Source: Pseudoalteromonas sp. A25
Lineage (GTDB): Bacteria > Pseudomonadota > Gammaproteobacteria > Enterobacterales > Alteromonadaceae
Reading direction: 5' to 3'
NCBI RefSeq assembly: GCF_009176705.1
Contig: NZ_AP021846.1
Span: 2,388,001-2,452,000, forward strand
Length of the DNA stretch: 64,000 nt
The notes below the pieces were generated by a model. It was not told the origin of the DNA and searched no databases. It was given only the letters and a program-made list of their open reading frames with translations. Every line of letters begins with the position of its first letter. Position 1 is the first letter of the stretch. Below are positions 33,808 to 43,103 of the stretch, piece by piece. The translations under genes and the position numbers were made by a program.

Positions 33808-33822
33808 TTTACGTAAACGTAA
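33808..33822. promoter_or_regulatory. TTTACGTAAACGTAA-type palindromic site 1 (possible LiuR-like operator)
   Basis: The site includes the perfect 12-base palindrome GTTTACGTAAAC. It resembles, from memory, the MerR-family LiuR motif of gammaproteobacteria. It lies 262 bases upstream of gltB, far for a repressor site, so the assignment is tentative. Confidence 0.35.
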
Positions 33823-33833
33823 CCCCATAGAAA

Positions 33834-34004
33834 ATGAATAAATATGCAACGTCAAGGTCGTTTGATTGGCTTTCGTTATTTATTCGTTTGCATACTATGC
33901 AGTTTAGGCTTGAGCAAATAACAGATTCCGCTTACGGTCAAATCCTGAGGTTTACGCGAACGTCAACCCAACGTCTTGCTTTGTTGATGCGCGATATGAA
34001 TTAG
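33834..34004 (+). CDS. Possible 56-residue peptide or repeat remnant
   Basis: An open frame from ATG 33834 to TAG 34004, a basic peptide that includes LRFTRTSTQRLALLMRDMN. There is no ribosome site before the ATG. The site-2 palindrome lies within it, and it sits between two minus-strand genes. Coding status is doubtful; it may be a piece of a dispersed repeat that happens to be open. Confidence 0.2.
   Translation: MNKYATSRSFDWLSLFIRLHTMQFRLEQITDSAYGQILRFTRTSTQRLALLMRDMN
33951..33966. promoter_or_regulatory. TTTACGCGAACGTCAA-type site 2
   Basis: Shares the TTTACG-nn-AACGT core with site 1, 143 bases away, in the same direction. Two related sites in one 510-base gap upstream of gltB make a regulatory role more likely than chance, but the regulator is not identified. 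Confidence 0.35.
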
Positions 34005-34010
34005 ACATAA

Positions 34011-34034
34011 AAAAGCCCAACACTTGGTTGGGCT
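34011..34034 (-). terminator. Terminator of grxD
   Basis: Stem AGCCCAAC / GTTGGGCT, 5-nt loop, five U on the minus strand, starting 22 bases after the grxD stop. Confidence 0.85.
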
Positions 34035-34056
34035 ATAAATCTCTCAGAAAAGCCAT

Positions 34057-34404
34057 TTACTCAGCAGAGCTAGACTCTTCTGTTTTATATTTTGCGGCAG
34101 TTTCTTGGATAAGCGGTTGTAATTCACCACGTTGGAACATTTCAATAATGATGTCACAGCCACCAATTAACTCACCTTCAACCCATAATTGTGGAAATGT
34201 TGGCCAATTTGCATAATGAGGTAGCTCAGCACGAATATCTGGGTTGAGTAAAATATCAACGTAAGCAAATTGTTCACCACATGACATCAATGCTTGTGCT
34301 GCTTGTGACGAAAAACCACAGTTAGGTAATTTAGGAGAGCCTTTCATATAAAGAAGAATCGGGTTTTCAGAAATTTGCTGTTTAATTTTATCAATGGTTT
34401 CCAT
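34057..34404 (-). CDS. grxD: Monothiol glutaredoxin 4
   Basis: A 115-residue CGFS-type glutaredoxin that carries and transfers Fe-S clusters. Key parts are LLYMKGSPKLPNCGFSSQA with the CGFS active site, the WPTFPQLWV cis-Pro strand, and GGCDIIIEM. I start at ATG 34404 because GAGGT lies 6 bases upstream; a TTG four codons earlier is not needed. It is divergent from sodB, another iron- and redox-linked gene. Confidence 0.95.
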   Translation of the reverse strand: METIDKIKQQISENPILLYMKGSPKLPNCGFSSQAAQALMSCGEQFAYVDILLNPDIRAELPHYANWPTFPQLWVEGELIGGCDIIIEMFQRGELQPLIQETAAKYKTEESSSAE

Positions 34405-34541
34405 CTTTAACCTCAAAGTGACGATAGCATTTGGTCTGTAATAAAATGTGTGCTTGAAATATCACCATTAAGACCACATTTACAATTAGTATTAAGGCAA
34501 CGCCATTGCTGTTTGCCAAAACTTGAGTAAAATACTCGGGA

Positions 34542-34560
34542 ATTATAGTATCACTATAAT
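34542..34560. promoter_or_regulatory. Perfect palindrome in the grxD-sodB gap
   Basis: ATTATAGT-ATC-ACTATAAT is a perfect 8-3-8 inverted repeat, 85 bases before the sodB ATG. It contains TATAGT and TATAAT, so it may overlap a sodB -10 element and act as an operator. It does not match Fur, OxyR or FNR consensus well. Confidence 0.4.
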
Positions 34561-34644
34561 GCCAATTCGTATAGAACAGCACTGGTTAAGTGCACAATGT
34601 TTGATACTCTTATTTGGCATTCACACAACAAAATGGAGATTAAA

Positions 34645-35226
34645 ATGGCATTTGAACTACCGTCACTACCTTATGCAATCGATGCACTTGAGCCACATAT
34701 TTCTAGAGAAACATTAGAGTTCCACCACGGCAAGCACCACAACACTTACGTTGTAAAACTAAATGGTTTAGTTGAAGGTACTGAGCTTGCTAACAAAACG
34801 TTAGAAGAAGTAGTATGTAGTTCAGAAGGTGGTGTATTCAATAACGCTGCTCAGATCTGGAACCACACTTTCTACTGGCACAGCCTTTCGCCAAATGGTG
34901 GCGGTGCGCCAGCTGGTAAAGTTGCAGAGCTTATCAATGCTAAATGGGGCTCATTCGAAGCGTTCCAAGAAGCGTTCAACGACAAAGCGGTAAATAACTT
35001 TGGTTCTAGCTGGACTTGGTTAGTACAACTTGCTGACGGTTCATTAGATATCGTAAATACATCGAACGCGGCTACACCGCTTACAGATGCAGGCGTAACA
35101 CCAATTCTTACGGTTGACCTTTGGGAACACGCTTACTATATCGACTACCGCAACGTTCGTCCTGACTACTTAAAAGGTTTTTGGGCATTAGTTAACTGGG
35201 AATTTGCAAACAGCAACCTTGCTTAA
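34645..35226 (+). CDS. sodB: Superoxide dismutase [Fe]
   Basis: A 193-residue cytosolic enzyme that dismutates superoxide. Metal ligands are visible: His in the [13 protein letters not shown] segment, His in [13 protein letters not shown], and Asp and His in [11 protein letters not shown]. The Gln in NNAAQIWNH is the position that marks Fe-type enzymes. GGAG lies 6 bases before ATG 34645; a longer in-frame start at 34597 is not credible. A strong terminator follows. Confidence 0.96.
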   Translation: MAFELPSLPYAIDALEPHISRETLEFHHGKHHNTYVVKLNGLVEGTELANKTLEEVVCSSEGGVFNNAAQIWNHTFYWHSLSPNGGGAPAGKVAELINAKWGSFEAFQEAFNDKAVNNFGSSWTWLVQLADGSLDIVNTSNAATPLTDAGVTPILTVDLWEHAYYIDYRNVRPDYLKGFWALVNWEFANSNLA

Positions 35227-35260
35227 CAAATCAATCCCACTTAAGCGATAAAACTATTGC

Positions 35261-35288
35261 AAAAAAAGGCACTTTCGGTGCCTTTTTT
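35261..35288 (+). terminator. Terminator of sodB
   Basis: Stem GGCAC / GTGCC extended by A7/T6 runs, loop TTTCG, 35 bases after the stop. Confidence 0.9.
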
Positions 35289-35430
35289 ATTTCCTCTCAT
35301 TTTTCATCCAAATGCATTAAATATTTGGAATTTTTAGGCAAATTTCAGATATCAGGACTAAGCTTAAAGTAACCTTTTTCCTTTGTAGACAAATCAGCTT
35401 TTTTGAGTAAGCAGGTTACTGGAGGTCGTT

Positions 35431-37353
35431 ATGACGATATTTGAACACTACCAAGCCAGATATGAAGCAGCACAAGAAGAAGAGTACAGTATCGCCGAGT
35501 TTCTTGAGATCTGTAAAAATGATAAATCGGCCTACGCAAGTGCTCCTGAACGCCTTTTAATGGCCATTGGCGAGCCAGAGATGATTGATACAGCAAGTGA
35601 TGCACGCCTGAGTCGCCTTTTTTCGAACCGCGTTATCGCTCGTTACCCTGCATTTAATGAATTTTACGGTATGGAGGATGCAATTGAACAAATTGTTTCT
35701 TACCTTAAACATGCCGCTCAAGGGCTAGAAGAATGTAAGCAGGTGTTGTACTTACTGGGTCCCGTGGGCGGTGGTAAATCCTCAATAGCAGAAAAACTCA
35801 AGTATTTGATGCAGCAAGTGCCTATTTATGCCATCAAAGGTTCACCTGTAAATGATCACCCTCTTTCTCTTTTTAATCCCATTGAAGATGCTGAGCTACT
35901 TGAAAAAGAGTACGGTATAAAACCACGCTACTTAAAAACCGTCATGTCTCCTTGGGCAACAAAAAGACTCCATGAGTTCAATGGCGATATTAGCCAATTC
36001 AAAGTAGTTAAACGCTATCCTTCAATTTTAGACCAAATTGCGATAGCTAAAACTGAACCTGGGGATGAAAACAACCAAGATATTTCAGCACTTGTTGGTA
36101 AAGTTGATATCAGAAAACTTGAGCACTATGCACAAAATGATCCTGATGCCTATTCTTACTCAGGTGCGTTGTGCTTAGCTAACCAAGGCTTAATGGAATT
36201 TGTAGAAATGTTTAAAGCGCCAATCAAGGTGCTACACCCGCTACTGACTGCTACCCAAGAAGGCAATTATAACGGAACCGAAGGCATATCAGCCCTGCCC
36301 TTTAATGGCATGATTTTAGCGCACTCTAATGAATCGGAGTGGCAAACTTTTAAAAATAACAAAAACAATGAAGCATTTTTAGACCGAGTTTACATCGTTA
36401 AAGTGCCTTATTGTTTGAGAGTGTCTGAAGAAGTAAAAATCTACAACAAGTTAATTGAAAATAGTGAACTATCGTTAGCACCGTGTGCACCTGGGACACT
36501 AGAAACGTTGGCTAAATTTGTTGCGCTTTCTCGGATCAAAGAGCCAGAAAACTCTAGCATTTACTCAAAAATGCGTGTGTATGATGGTGAAAGTTTAAAA
36601 GACACCGATCCCAAAGCTAAGTCTTATCAAGAGTATCGCGATTATGCTGGTGTAGATGAGGGCATGACAGGGTTATCTACTCGATTTGCATTCAAAATCT
36701 TATCTAGAGTGTTCAACTTCGACCACGCTGAAGTTGCAGCCAACCCTGTTCATTTATTTTATGTACTTGAACAACAAATTGAACGTGAGCAATTCAGCGC
36801 TGAAGTACAAGAGCGTTACCTAAGTCATCTTAAAGGGTACTTAATCCCTCAGTATGTTGAGTTTATCGGTAAGGAGCTACAAACCGCATACCTAGAATCA
36901 TACTCTGAGTATGGCCAAAACATATTTGACCGTTATGTCACTTATGCTGATTTTTGGATCCAAGACCAAGAGTACAGAGACCCAGACACAGGACAGTTAT
37001 TTGATAGAGCAGCTCTCAATGCAGAGCTTGAAAAGATTGAAAAACCGGCTGGCATTTCAAACCCTAAAGATTTCAGAAACGAAATTGTTAATTTTGTACT
37101 GCGCGCTAGAGCCCATCACAATGGCCAAAATCCAGTTTGGACTAGCTACGAGAAACTTCGCACTGTTATTGAGAAAAAGATGTTCTCAAACACAGAAGAG
37201 TTACTCCCTGTTATTTCATTCAATGCAAAAACTTCTGCAGAAGATCAGAAAAAGCATGAGGATTTTGTTAATCGCATGGTTGAAAAAGGCTATACGCAGA
37301 AACAAGTTAGGTTGCTCTCTGAATGGTATCTAAGAGTTAGGAAATCACAGTAA
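35431..37353 (+). CDS. yeaG: PrkA-family serine protein kinase YeaG
   Basis: 640 residues. An AAA+ PrkA domain carries the Walker A GPVGGGKSS (about residues 110-118), followed by the C-terminal kinase-like region. E. coli YeaG acts with YeaH in the response to sustained nitrogen starvation and other stationary-phase stress. GGAGGT lies just before the ATG. It is the first gene of a three-gene operon with yeaH and the SpoVR gene. Confidence 0.95.
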   Translation: MTIFEHYQARYEAAQEEEYSIAEFLEICKNDKSAYASAPERLLMAIGEPEMIDTASDARLSRLFSNRVIARYPAFNEFYGMEDAIEQIVSYLKHAAQGLEECKQVLYLLGPVGGGKSSIAEKLKYLMQQVPIYAIKGSPVNDHPLSLFNPIEDAELLEKEYGIKPRYLKTVMSPWATKRLHEFNGDISQFKVVKRYPSILDQIAIAKTEPGDENNQDISALVGKVDIRKLEHYAQNDPDAYSYSGALCLANQGLMEFVEMFKAPIKVLHPLLTATQEGNYNGTEGISALPFNGMILAHSNESEWQTFKNNKNNEAFLDRVYIVKVPYCLRVSEEVKIYNKLIENSELSLAPCAPGTLETLAKFVALSRIKEPENSSIYSKMRVYDGESLKDTDPKAKSYQEYRDYAGVDEGMTGLSTRFAFKILSRVFNFDHAEVAANPVHLFYVLEQQIEREQFSAEVQERYLSHLKGYLIPQYVEFIGKELQTAYLESYSEYGQNIFDRYVTYADFWIQDQEYRDPDTGQLFDRAALNAELEKIEKPAGISNPKDFRNEIVNFVLRARAHHNGQNPVWTSYEKLRTVIEKKMFSNTEELLPVISFNAKTSAEDQKKHEDFVNRMVEKGYTQKQVRLLSEWYLRVRKSQ

Positions 37354-37380
37354 TACGATTAGACACTGAGAGGGTGATTT

Positions 37381-38664
37381 ATGGCGCATTTTATAGACCG
37401 TCGCCTGAACGGTAAAAACAAAAGTACGCTGAATCGACAGCGCTTCATAAGACGCTATAAGAAGCAGATTAAAGAAGCTGTTTCTGATGCAATTAATAAG
37501 CGCAGTGTGACCGATACGAGCAGCGGAGAGAGTATCTCAATCCCTCAACGCGATATTAGCGAACCTGTATTTCATCAAGGCAAAGGGGGGGATCGTGAAA
37601 TGATCCACCCTGGTAATGACCAATTTAGTACCGGGGACAAAATACAGCGACCTCCCGCGGGCCAAGGTGGGGGATCTGGACCTGGTGATGCCAGTGATCA
37701 GGGTGAGGGAGAAGATGATTTTGTATTCTCAATATCAAAAGACGAATATCTGGACCTCTTGTTTGAAGATTTAGAACTGCCAAACCTTCAGCAAAGCCAG
37801 CTCGATAAACTTGTGCAGATGAAAACGCACCGAGCTGGTTTTTGTAACGATGGCATGCCTAGTAACCTAGATATAGTTCGCTCTTTAAGAGGCTCTTTGG
37901 CGCGCAGAGTCGCTATGTCTGCTAGTAAACGTAGACGACTTGCTGAAGCGGAGGAAGAACTGGCTTTATTGCTAAAAGAGCCGGTTCCACCGCAAGGTAA
38001 AATTACCGAGCTAGAGACTGAAATAGCAGAGCTAAAACAAAAAATAGCAGCAGTTCCTTTTATAGATAACTATGATCTGAGATTTCGAAATTATGAAAAA
38101 CGCCCACACCCAACAAGTAAAGCGGTTATGTTTTGCTTAATGGATGTATCAGGCTCAATGGATCAAGCTACAAAAGATATGGCAAAGCGGTTTTACATTT
38201 TGCTTTATCAATTTCTGACTAGAACTTATAAAGATATTGAAGTGGTCTATATTAGGCATCACACTCAAGCAAAAGAAGTTGATGAACAGGAGTTTTTCTA
38301 CTCGCAAGAAACTGGCGGAACCATAGTATCCAGCGCATTGAAACTAATGGACGAAATAGTCAAGGAGCGCTACTCTCAAGGCGATTGGAATATCTACGCA
38401 GCACAAGCATCTGATGGCGACAACTGGGCTGATGATTCACCTCACTGCACAGAAATCATGACGAAAAAATTGCTCAAAGCTGTTAGATACTATGCCTACA
38501 TCGAGATCACAACGCGAGCTCATCAGAGTTTATGGCGTGAATATCAAGCTATTGCTAATACACACGACAATTTTGCCATGCAGCATATCCGCACAGTTGA
38601 AGATATTTATCCGATCTTTAGAGAGTTGTTCAAAAAGAATCGTCAGCAACAAGGCGCGGCTTAG
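37381..38664 (+). CDS. yeaH: UPF0229 protein YeaH (VWA domain)
   Basis: 427 residues. A basic N terminus and a Gly-rich low-complexity linker ([17 protein letters not shown]) are followed by a von Willebrand A domain whose MIDAS begins [13 protein letters not shown] (D-x-S-x-S) with TGGT later. Partner of the YeaG kinase in a conserved pair; its exact role is not settled. GAGAGG precedes the ATG, 27 bases after yeaG. Confidence 0.94.
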   Translation: MAHFIDRRLNGKNKSTLNRQRFIRRYKKQIKEAVSDAINKRSVTDTSSGESISIPQRDISEPVFHQGKGGDREMIHPGNDQFSTGDKIQRPPAGQGGGSGPGDASDQGEGEDDFVFSISKDEYLDLLFEDLELPNLQQSQLDKLVQMKTHRAGFCNDGMPSNLDIVRSLRGSLARRVAMSASKRRRLAEAEEELALLLKEPVPPQGKITELETEIAELKQKIAAVPFIDNYDLRFRNYEKRPHPTSKAVMFCLMDVSGSMDQATKDMAKRFYILLYQFLTRTYKDIEVVYIRHHTQAKEVDEQEFFYSQETGGTIVSSALKLMDEIVKERYSQGDWNIYAAQASDGDNWADDSPHCTEIMTKKLLKAVRYYAYIEITTRAHQSLWREYQAIANTHDNFAMQHIRTVEDIYPIFRELFKKNRQQQGAA

Positions 38665-38682
38665 CCACATTGGAGGGAGCTT

Positions 38683-40188
38683 ATGAGTTATAACCCAATG
38701 AATGATGGGCCAGATTGGACCTTTGATTTGTTAAACGAGTATCAAGCAGAGATTGCTCGCGTTGCAGAGCATTACAGGTTAGATACCTACCCTAACCAAA
38801 TTGAGGTGATCACAGCAGAACAAATGATGGACGCATATTCCAGCGTGGGTATGCCCATTGGATATAGCCATTGGTCGTTTGGTAAAAAGTTTATTTCTAC
38901 AGAGCAAAACTATAAACGTGGCCAAATGGGACTTGCTTACGAGATAGTTATTAACTCAGACCCTTGTATTGCATACTTAATGGAAGAGAATACGCTACCC
39001 ATGCAGGCATTGGTAATGGCGCATGCTTGCTATGGCCATAACTCCTTTTTTAAAGGTAATTACTTATTTAAAACCTGGACTGATGCTTCATCAATTATCG
39101 ATTACTTAGTATTTGCAAAAAACTACATTGCACGATGTGAAGAAAAGCACGGCATTGACGAAGTTGAAAACTTGCTAGATTCATGTCATGCATTGATGAA
39201 TTATGGGGTCGACAGATACAAACGGCCACAGCAAATCTCGATGTATGAAGAGCAAAAAAGACAAAAAGAGCGGGAAGACTATTTACAGTCACAAGTAAAC
39301 GAATTGTGGCGCACTATTCCTGTTAACCAGCAAGAAGAACAGATGAAAAAAGTTCGCTTCCCAAGCGAACCACAAGAAAATATCCTGTACTTTATTGAAA
39401 AAAATGCCCCTCTGTTAGAGTCGTGGCAGCGAGAAGTAATCCGTATCGTTAGAAAAATATCGCAGTATTTCTATCCACAAAGACAAACTCAAGTGATGAA
39501 CGAGGGATGGGCAACATTCTGGCATTACACCATTTTGAATCATTTATACGACGAAGGAAAAGTATCAGATGCATTCATGTTAGAGTTTTTACAAAGCCAT
39601 ACTAATGTTGTTTATCAACCTCCTTATAACAGCAAGTTTTACTCTGGTATTAACCCCTACGCGCTTGGCTTTAATATGATGGTTGATATCAGACGTATCT
39701 GTGAGAACCCCACTGACGAAGATAAAGCGTGGTTCCCTGAGTTTGCAGGCAGTGACTGGCTAGATACGTTACATTTTGCAATGGAAAACTTTAAAGATGA
39801 AAGCTTTATTAGTCAGTTTTTATCTCCCAAGCTTATCCGTGATTTTAAATTATTTACTATTGTCGATAACCAAAAAAACCCTCACCTAGAAGTCGGTGCA
39901 ATCCACAATGATGAAGGGTATCAAAAGGTTCGCTCTTCGCTGTCGGCACAATATAATTTGAGTAATAATGAACCTAATATTCAAATTTACGATGTTGATG
40001 TTAGAGGTGACCGCTCGTTAACTTTAAGGTACGTTCCTCATAACAATATCCCATTGGCTGATTCAAAAAATGAAGTGCTTAAGCATTTATACAGGCTTTG
40101 GGGATTTGATGTTAGGCTCGAACAGCTTGATGAACACGGCGAAAAGCAAGTTATTGCAAAATGCCCAATTGAAGAAAAAGAAGATTAA
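38683..40188 (+). CDS. SpoVR family protein (YcgB-like)
   Basis: 501 residues of the SpoVR family, named for a Bacillus spore-cortex gene but widespread in non-sporing bacteria beside yeaG-yeaH. Family segments include YSHWSFGKKF, AHACYGHNSFFKGNY and the histidine motif NEGWATFWHYTI, which hint at a metal site. GGAGG precedes the ATG, 18 bases after yeaH, so it is the third gene of the operon. Function unknown; the context links it to stress phosphorylation. Confidence 0.93.
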   Translation: MSYNPMNDGPDWTFDLLNEYQAEIARVAEHYRLDTYPNQIEVITAEQMMDAYSSVGMPIGYSHWSFGKKFISTEQNYKRGQMGLAYEIVINSDPCIAYLMEENTLPMQALVMAHACYGHNSFFKGNYLFKTWTDASSIIDYLVFAKNYIARCEEKHGIDEVENLLDSCHALMNYGVDRYKRPQQISMYEEQKRQKEREDYLQSQVNELWRTIPVNQQEEQMKKVRFPSEPQENILYFIEKNAPLLESWQREVIRIVRKISQYFYPQRQTQVMNEGWATFWHYTILNHLYDEGKVSDAFMLEFLQSHTNVVYQPPYNSKFYSGINPYALGFNMMVDIRRICENPTDEDKAWFPEFAGSDWLDTLHFAMENFKDESFISQFLSPKLIRDFKLFTIVDNQKNPHLEVGAIHNDEGYQKVRSSLSAQYNLSNNEPNIQIYDVDVRGDRSLTLRYVPHNNIPLADSKNEVLKHLYRLWGFDVRLEQLDEHGEKQVIAKCPIEEKED

Positions 40189-40197
40189 TCTATTAGC

Positions 40198-40238
40198 TGA
40201 GTAACACTATAGCCTTAAGGATAGGTTGGTGTTACTCA
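40198..40238. terminator. Convergent hairpin terminator
   Basis: A 10-bp stem (TGAGTAACAC / GTGTTACTCA) with an inner CTAT...ATAG pairing, lying in the gap between the SpoVR gene and the diguanylate cyclase gene. GCTGAGTA (40196) can alternatively pair with TACTCAGC (40243 on). Confidence 0.6.
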
Positions 40239-40244
40239 CTCTAC

Positions 40245-41234
40245 TCAGCCCTTTTTAGCTGAATCTTTTTTCAACTCAGCTGTATACTGAGTCACCTTAT
40301 TACGTCCAGTCTCTTTTGAGTGATAAAGCGCCATATCAGCTGCTTCAATCCATTGCTCATGTTTTATAAAATCGTCACTGTATGTAGCATAGCCAACACT
40401 CACTGTAATTTTTATCTGCTGTTCATCATAAAAAATAGACGATTTTTCAATTAGAGCACGCAACCGTTCGGCAAAAATAGCGGCTCCTTCGGCATCTGTG
40501 TCGACCAAAGTCACTGCAAACTCTTCACCGCCATATCGACCTGCAGTGTCGGTTTCTCTGAGTGTTTTCTTTAATAGATCAGAAATATGCCTGATAGCTT
40601 CATCACCACCACTGTGACCATATTCATCATTAACCGTTTTAAAGTGATCGATATCAAACATTAATAATGAACTGCAGCCTTTGCTCCGTTTAAGGCGTAA
40701 AAACTCATTACGAAGCCCCGCTTCCCAATATCCACGATTTGCCAATTGCGTCAAACTATCTGTTCTGCTGATCCGCTCTAGCTCTTGGTTGGCCTTTTCT
40801 AATTCAACTTTATTCATCGCTTCATCAGTTACATCGTAAATGATAATGCAAATATGCCCAACCTCTCCCGTTAAAGTGGATAACGGAATAATTGTTGAGT
40901 TTTGATACATGTAATCAGCTTTTCCCGTGATTGGGCGATAGTTTTTAAAGCGGAAAATATATGGCTGCTGCTCCCAAATTGTAAATGAGCGATTTTTCAA
41001 TACAAACACCGACTCAGCCTTCGAACGAAACCATTTCTCGTCAATACTTGGGAAAATATCAAATATGTCTTTGTCCTTTACAGCACTCGGTAATAGCCCT
41101 GAATGATTCTCCATAAAGCCATTCCATACACACACCTTGTATTCCCTGTCTAGTACCACAAGACCAACGTCGACGGTATTAAACATATCCATCAACCAGT
41201 GTATTTCATTCATTTCAAAGTCAGCAGCAGGCAT
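40245..41234 (-). CDS. PAS-GGDEF diguanylate cyclase
   Basis: 329 residues. An N-terminal PAS domain (about 8-140, with YKVCVWNGFMENHSG) is followed by a short coil and a GGDEF domain with the active-site variant RYGGEEF. An RETD motif five residues before it fits the RxxD inhibitory I-site, so product-inhibited c-di-GMP synthesis is expected. No membrane segment is seen, so it is cytosolic. Its start is four bases from the stop of the REC-CheC gene, which suggests coupled translation and a shared signalling job. Confidence 0.9.
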   Translation of the reverse strand: MPAADFEMNEIHWLMDMFNTVDVGLVVLDREYKVCVWNGFMENHSGLLPSAVKDKDIFDIFPSIDEKWFRSKAESVFVLKNRSFTIWEQQPYIFRFKNYRPITGKADYMYQNSTIIPLSTLTGEVGHICIIIYDVTDEAMNKVELEKANQELERISRTDSLTQLANRGYWEAGLRNEFLRLKRSKGCSSLLMFDIDHFKTVNDEYGHSGGDEAIRHISDLLKKTLRETDTAGRYGGEEFAVTLVDTDAEGAAIFAERLRALIEKSSIFYDEQQIKITVSVGYATYSDDFIKHEQWIEAADMALYHSKETGRNKVTQYTAELKKDSAKKG

Positions 41235-41238
41235 AATT

Positions 41239-42243
41239 CTAATCTTCTAAAAGGTAAGCAACTTTATATTTTAAGGTTTTCAGAGAATCTTCTGTAAATA
41301 AAAGCATCAAGTCACAGTTGATATTGTGATTTTCAATGCCATAGCTTATTTCAATGGCAAGCGTTCTCTGCCAGCGACTTTTGTTAGCTTTCACTAAGTC
41401 AGAAACGTCACAATGCTGCCCTAAAACCACGGGGTGCCCCTGACTAAAAGACATATCGAGTTGCTTAGATAAACCGGTTAAAATAGCGCCAATCAATATG
41501 TTACTAATATCCATTAGTAATTCTAGCTCTACTTTATCATTAAGCTCACCATGATAATTCATTAAAGAGGCAACCTCTTTAAAGCTAGAGTCGTTGAGAA
41601 GTAACAGCGCTTCTCCCGATACCCCACCCCCAATAAATCCTTGGCATACACCCGATGTACTAGCACTGGCATCAATTGCTTGCAATGCCATATGCAATTC
41701 ACTAACCTCTAGCACATTCACATTAGGGATCGGTAGCTCGACAAACACATTGAGCAGCCTAGCCAGTAAGTCGCCGGCTTGTCCCATTGCGACATTGGTC
41801 AACTCTTGGTAAATGTCACGGATCTCAGGCTCTAACTGTTCCCCCAACTTATGAACCAAACTTTCTCTGATTGATCTATCACGTATTCCGTGGTGTTCAA
41901 TAATTTCAACAAGCTTATCTGCATCACACGGCTTACGAATAAAATCTATTGCGCCCAACTCAATAACACGTTGATGTGCGTTAGGCTGAATATCGCCCGA
42001 CACCACAACAGTAAGCACGTTTAAACCCTGATCACGAATGGCTTCGAGCACGCCGTAACCGTCCATTTGGGGCATATTGAGATCAAGAAAGAGAATTTCA
42101 GGAGAAAATGATTTTATTTTTTCCAAGCAGTCGATGCCATGCTCTGCAAACTCTACTTTTATATCCCAATCATTGGGCAACGAGCGCGCTAGCTGTCTGC
42201 GTGCCAGTTTCGAGTCATCACATATTAAGACCAATGTTGACAT
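41239..42243 (-). CDS. Response regulator with CheC-like phosphatase domain
   Basis: 334 residues. The receiver domain (1-120) has the acidic pair CDDS, phospho-acceptor Asp in LFLDLNMPQMDG and the KP lysine in FIRKPCDAD. The C-terminal half (about 140-334) looks like CheC: ELTNVAMGQAGDLLARL and MDISNILIGAILTGL are the paired E/D-x-x-N-x-x-x-G helices that remove phosphate from CheY~P. The fusion could dephosphorylate itself or another regulator. It is the first gene of the pair with the diguanylate cyclase. Confidence 0.85.
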   Translation of the reverse strand: MSTLVLICDDSKLARRQLARSLPNDWDIKVEFAEHGIDCLEKIKSFSPEILFLDLNMPQMDGYGVLEAIRDQGLNVLTVVVSGDIQPNAHQRVIELGAIDFIRKPCDADKLVEIIEHHGIRDRSIRESLVHKLGEQLEPEIRDIYQELTNVAMGQAGDLLARLLNVFVELPIPNVNVLEVSELHMALQAIDASASTSGVCQGFIGGGVSGEALLLLNDSSFKEVASLMNYHGELNDKVELELLMDISNILIGAILTGLSKQLDMSFSQGHPVVLGQHCDVSDLVKANKSRWQRTLAIEISYGIENHNINCDLMLLFTEDSLKTLKYKVAYLLED

Positions 42244-42464
42244 AAAAGCTCTCTTACATTATCAAACCACTTTCAGAAACACATGTTAAAAAATAGTTGC
42301 GTTTGTTATTATTTATATACGATAATAAAATATCGCTTATTTTCACGGCTCATGTTAATCAAATAACCATTGATTTACAACGTTATTCCTTTCGTAAACT
42401 TGGTTCACAGCTAACAGTATAATACACTCTGATGGATTACGATAACTGACTAAGGTCTTAGCTT

Positions 42465-43046
42465 ATGAACAAAGTACTAATTTTTGCCGCAGCCCTCATT
42501 TCTCACTCTCTATTTGCTATGAGTTTACCTGAAAATCAGGTTGATATTGGTAAAGTAAATGCTAATGGAAAACCTGTCACATTGCTTGGTAGTGGTATCG
42601 AACTTGGGCAACAAGCGCCAAATTTTAAGGTCGTAGATGGGTCATTTGTGCCTGTTACGCTAGACAACTTTGCGGGTAAACCTGTTTTAATTAGTGTTGT
42701 GCCAAGTTTAGACACTGGCATATGTAGCCTACAGACAAAACACTTTAATGAGCAAGTAGCTGACGAATACAAAAACGTTGTTATGCTCACCATTAGTGCC
42801 GATTTACCGTTTGCCCAAAAGCGCTTTTGCCAAGCTGAAAATATCGACAAAATACAGACCCTCTCTGACTCAGTCTGGCATGACTTCGGTAAAAACTATG
42901 GTTTATATATCAAAGATATGGGGCTGTTAAGCCGAGCTGTATTTATACTTAACCAAGAGCATAAGGTGATCTATAAGCAGTTAGTTGAGAACCTAGCCAC
43001 AGAGCCTAATTACGACAGCGTCATTGAAAAATTAAAATCGCTTTAA
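42465..43046 (+). CDS. tpx: Thiol peroxidase Tpx with signal peptide
   Basis: A 193-residue atypical 2-Cys peroxiredoxin. The peroxidatic Cys is in PSLDTGICSLQTKHF and the resolving Cys in LPFAQKRFCQAENI, as in Tpx. Unlike standard cytosolic Tpx it begins MNKVLIFAAALISHSLFAMS, a credible signal peptide, so it is probably periplasmic. The catalytic pair would then need a periplasmic reductant. A TATAAT lies at 42418-42423. It is single, convergent with a methyltransferase-like gene. Confidence 0.9.
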   Translation: MNKVLIFAAALISHSLFAMSLPENQVDIGKVNANGKPVTLLGSGIELGQQAPNFKVVDGSFVPVTLDNFAGKPVLISVVPSLDTGICSLQTKHFNEQVADEYKNVVMLTISADLPFAQKRFCQAENIDKIQTLSDSVWHDFGKNYGLYIKDMGLLSRAVFILNQEHKVIYKQLVENLATEPNYDSVIEKLKSL

Positions 43047-43103
43047 TCTCTATGCGGATATTAAAGACTACTAATTAGCCTTTACTGAGAGTTAATGTGT
43101 TGT

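Noticed and set aside
37621..37740. Gly-rich stretch in yeaH as a CRISPR-like or minisatellite repeat
   Set aside because: It is a coding low-complexity linker without regular repeat units.
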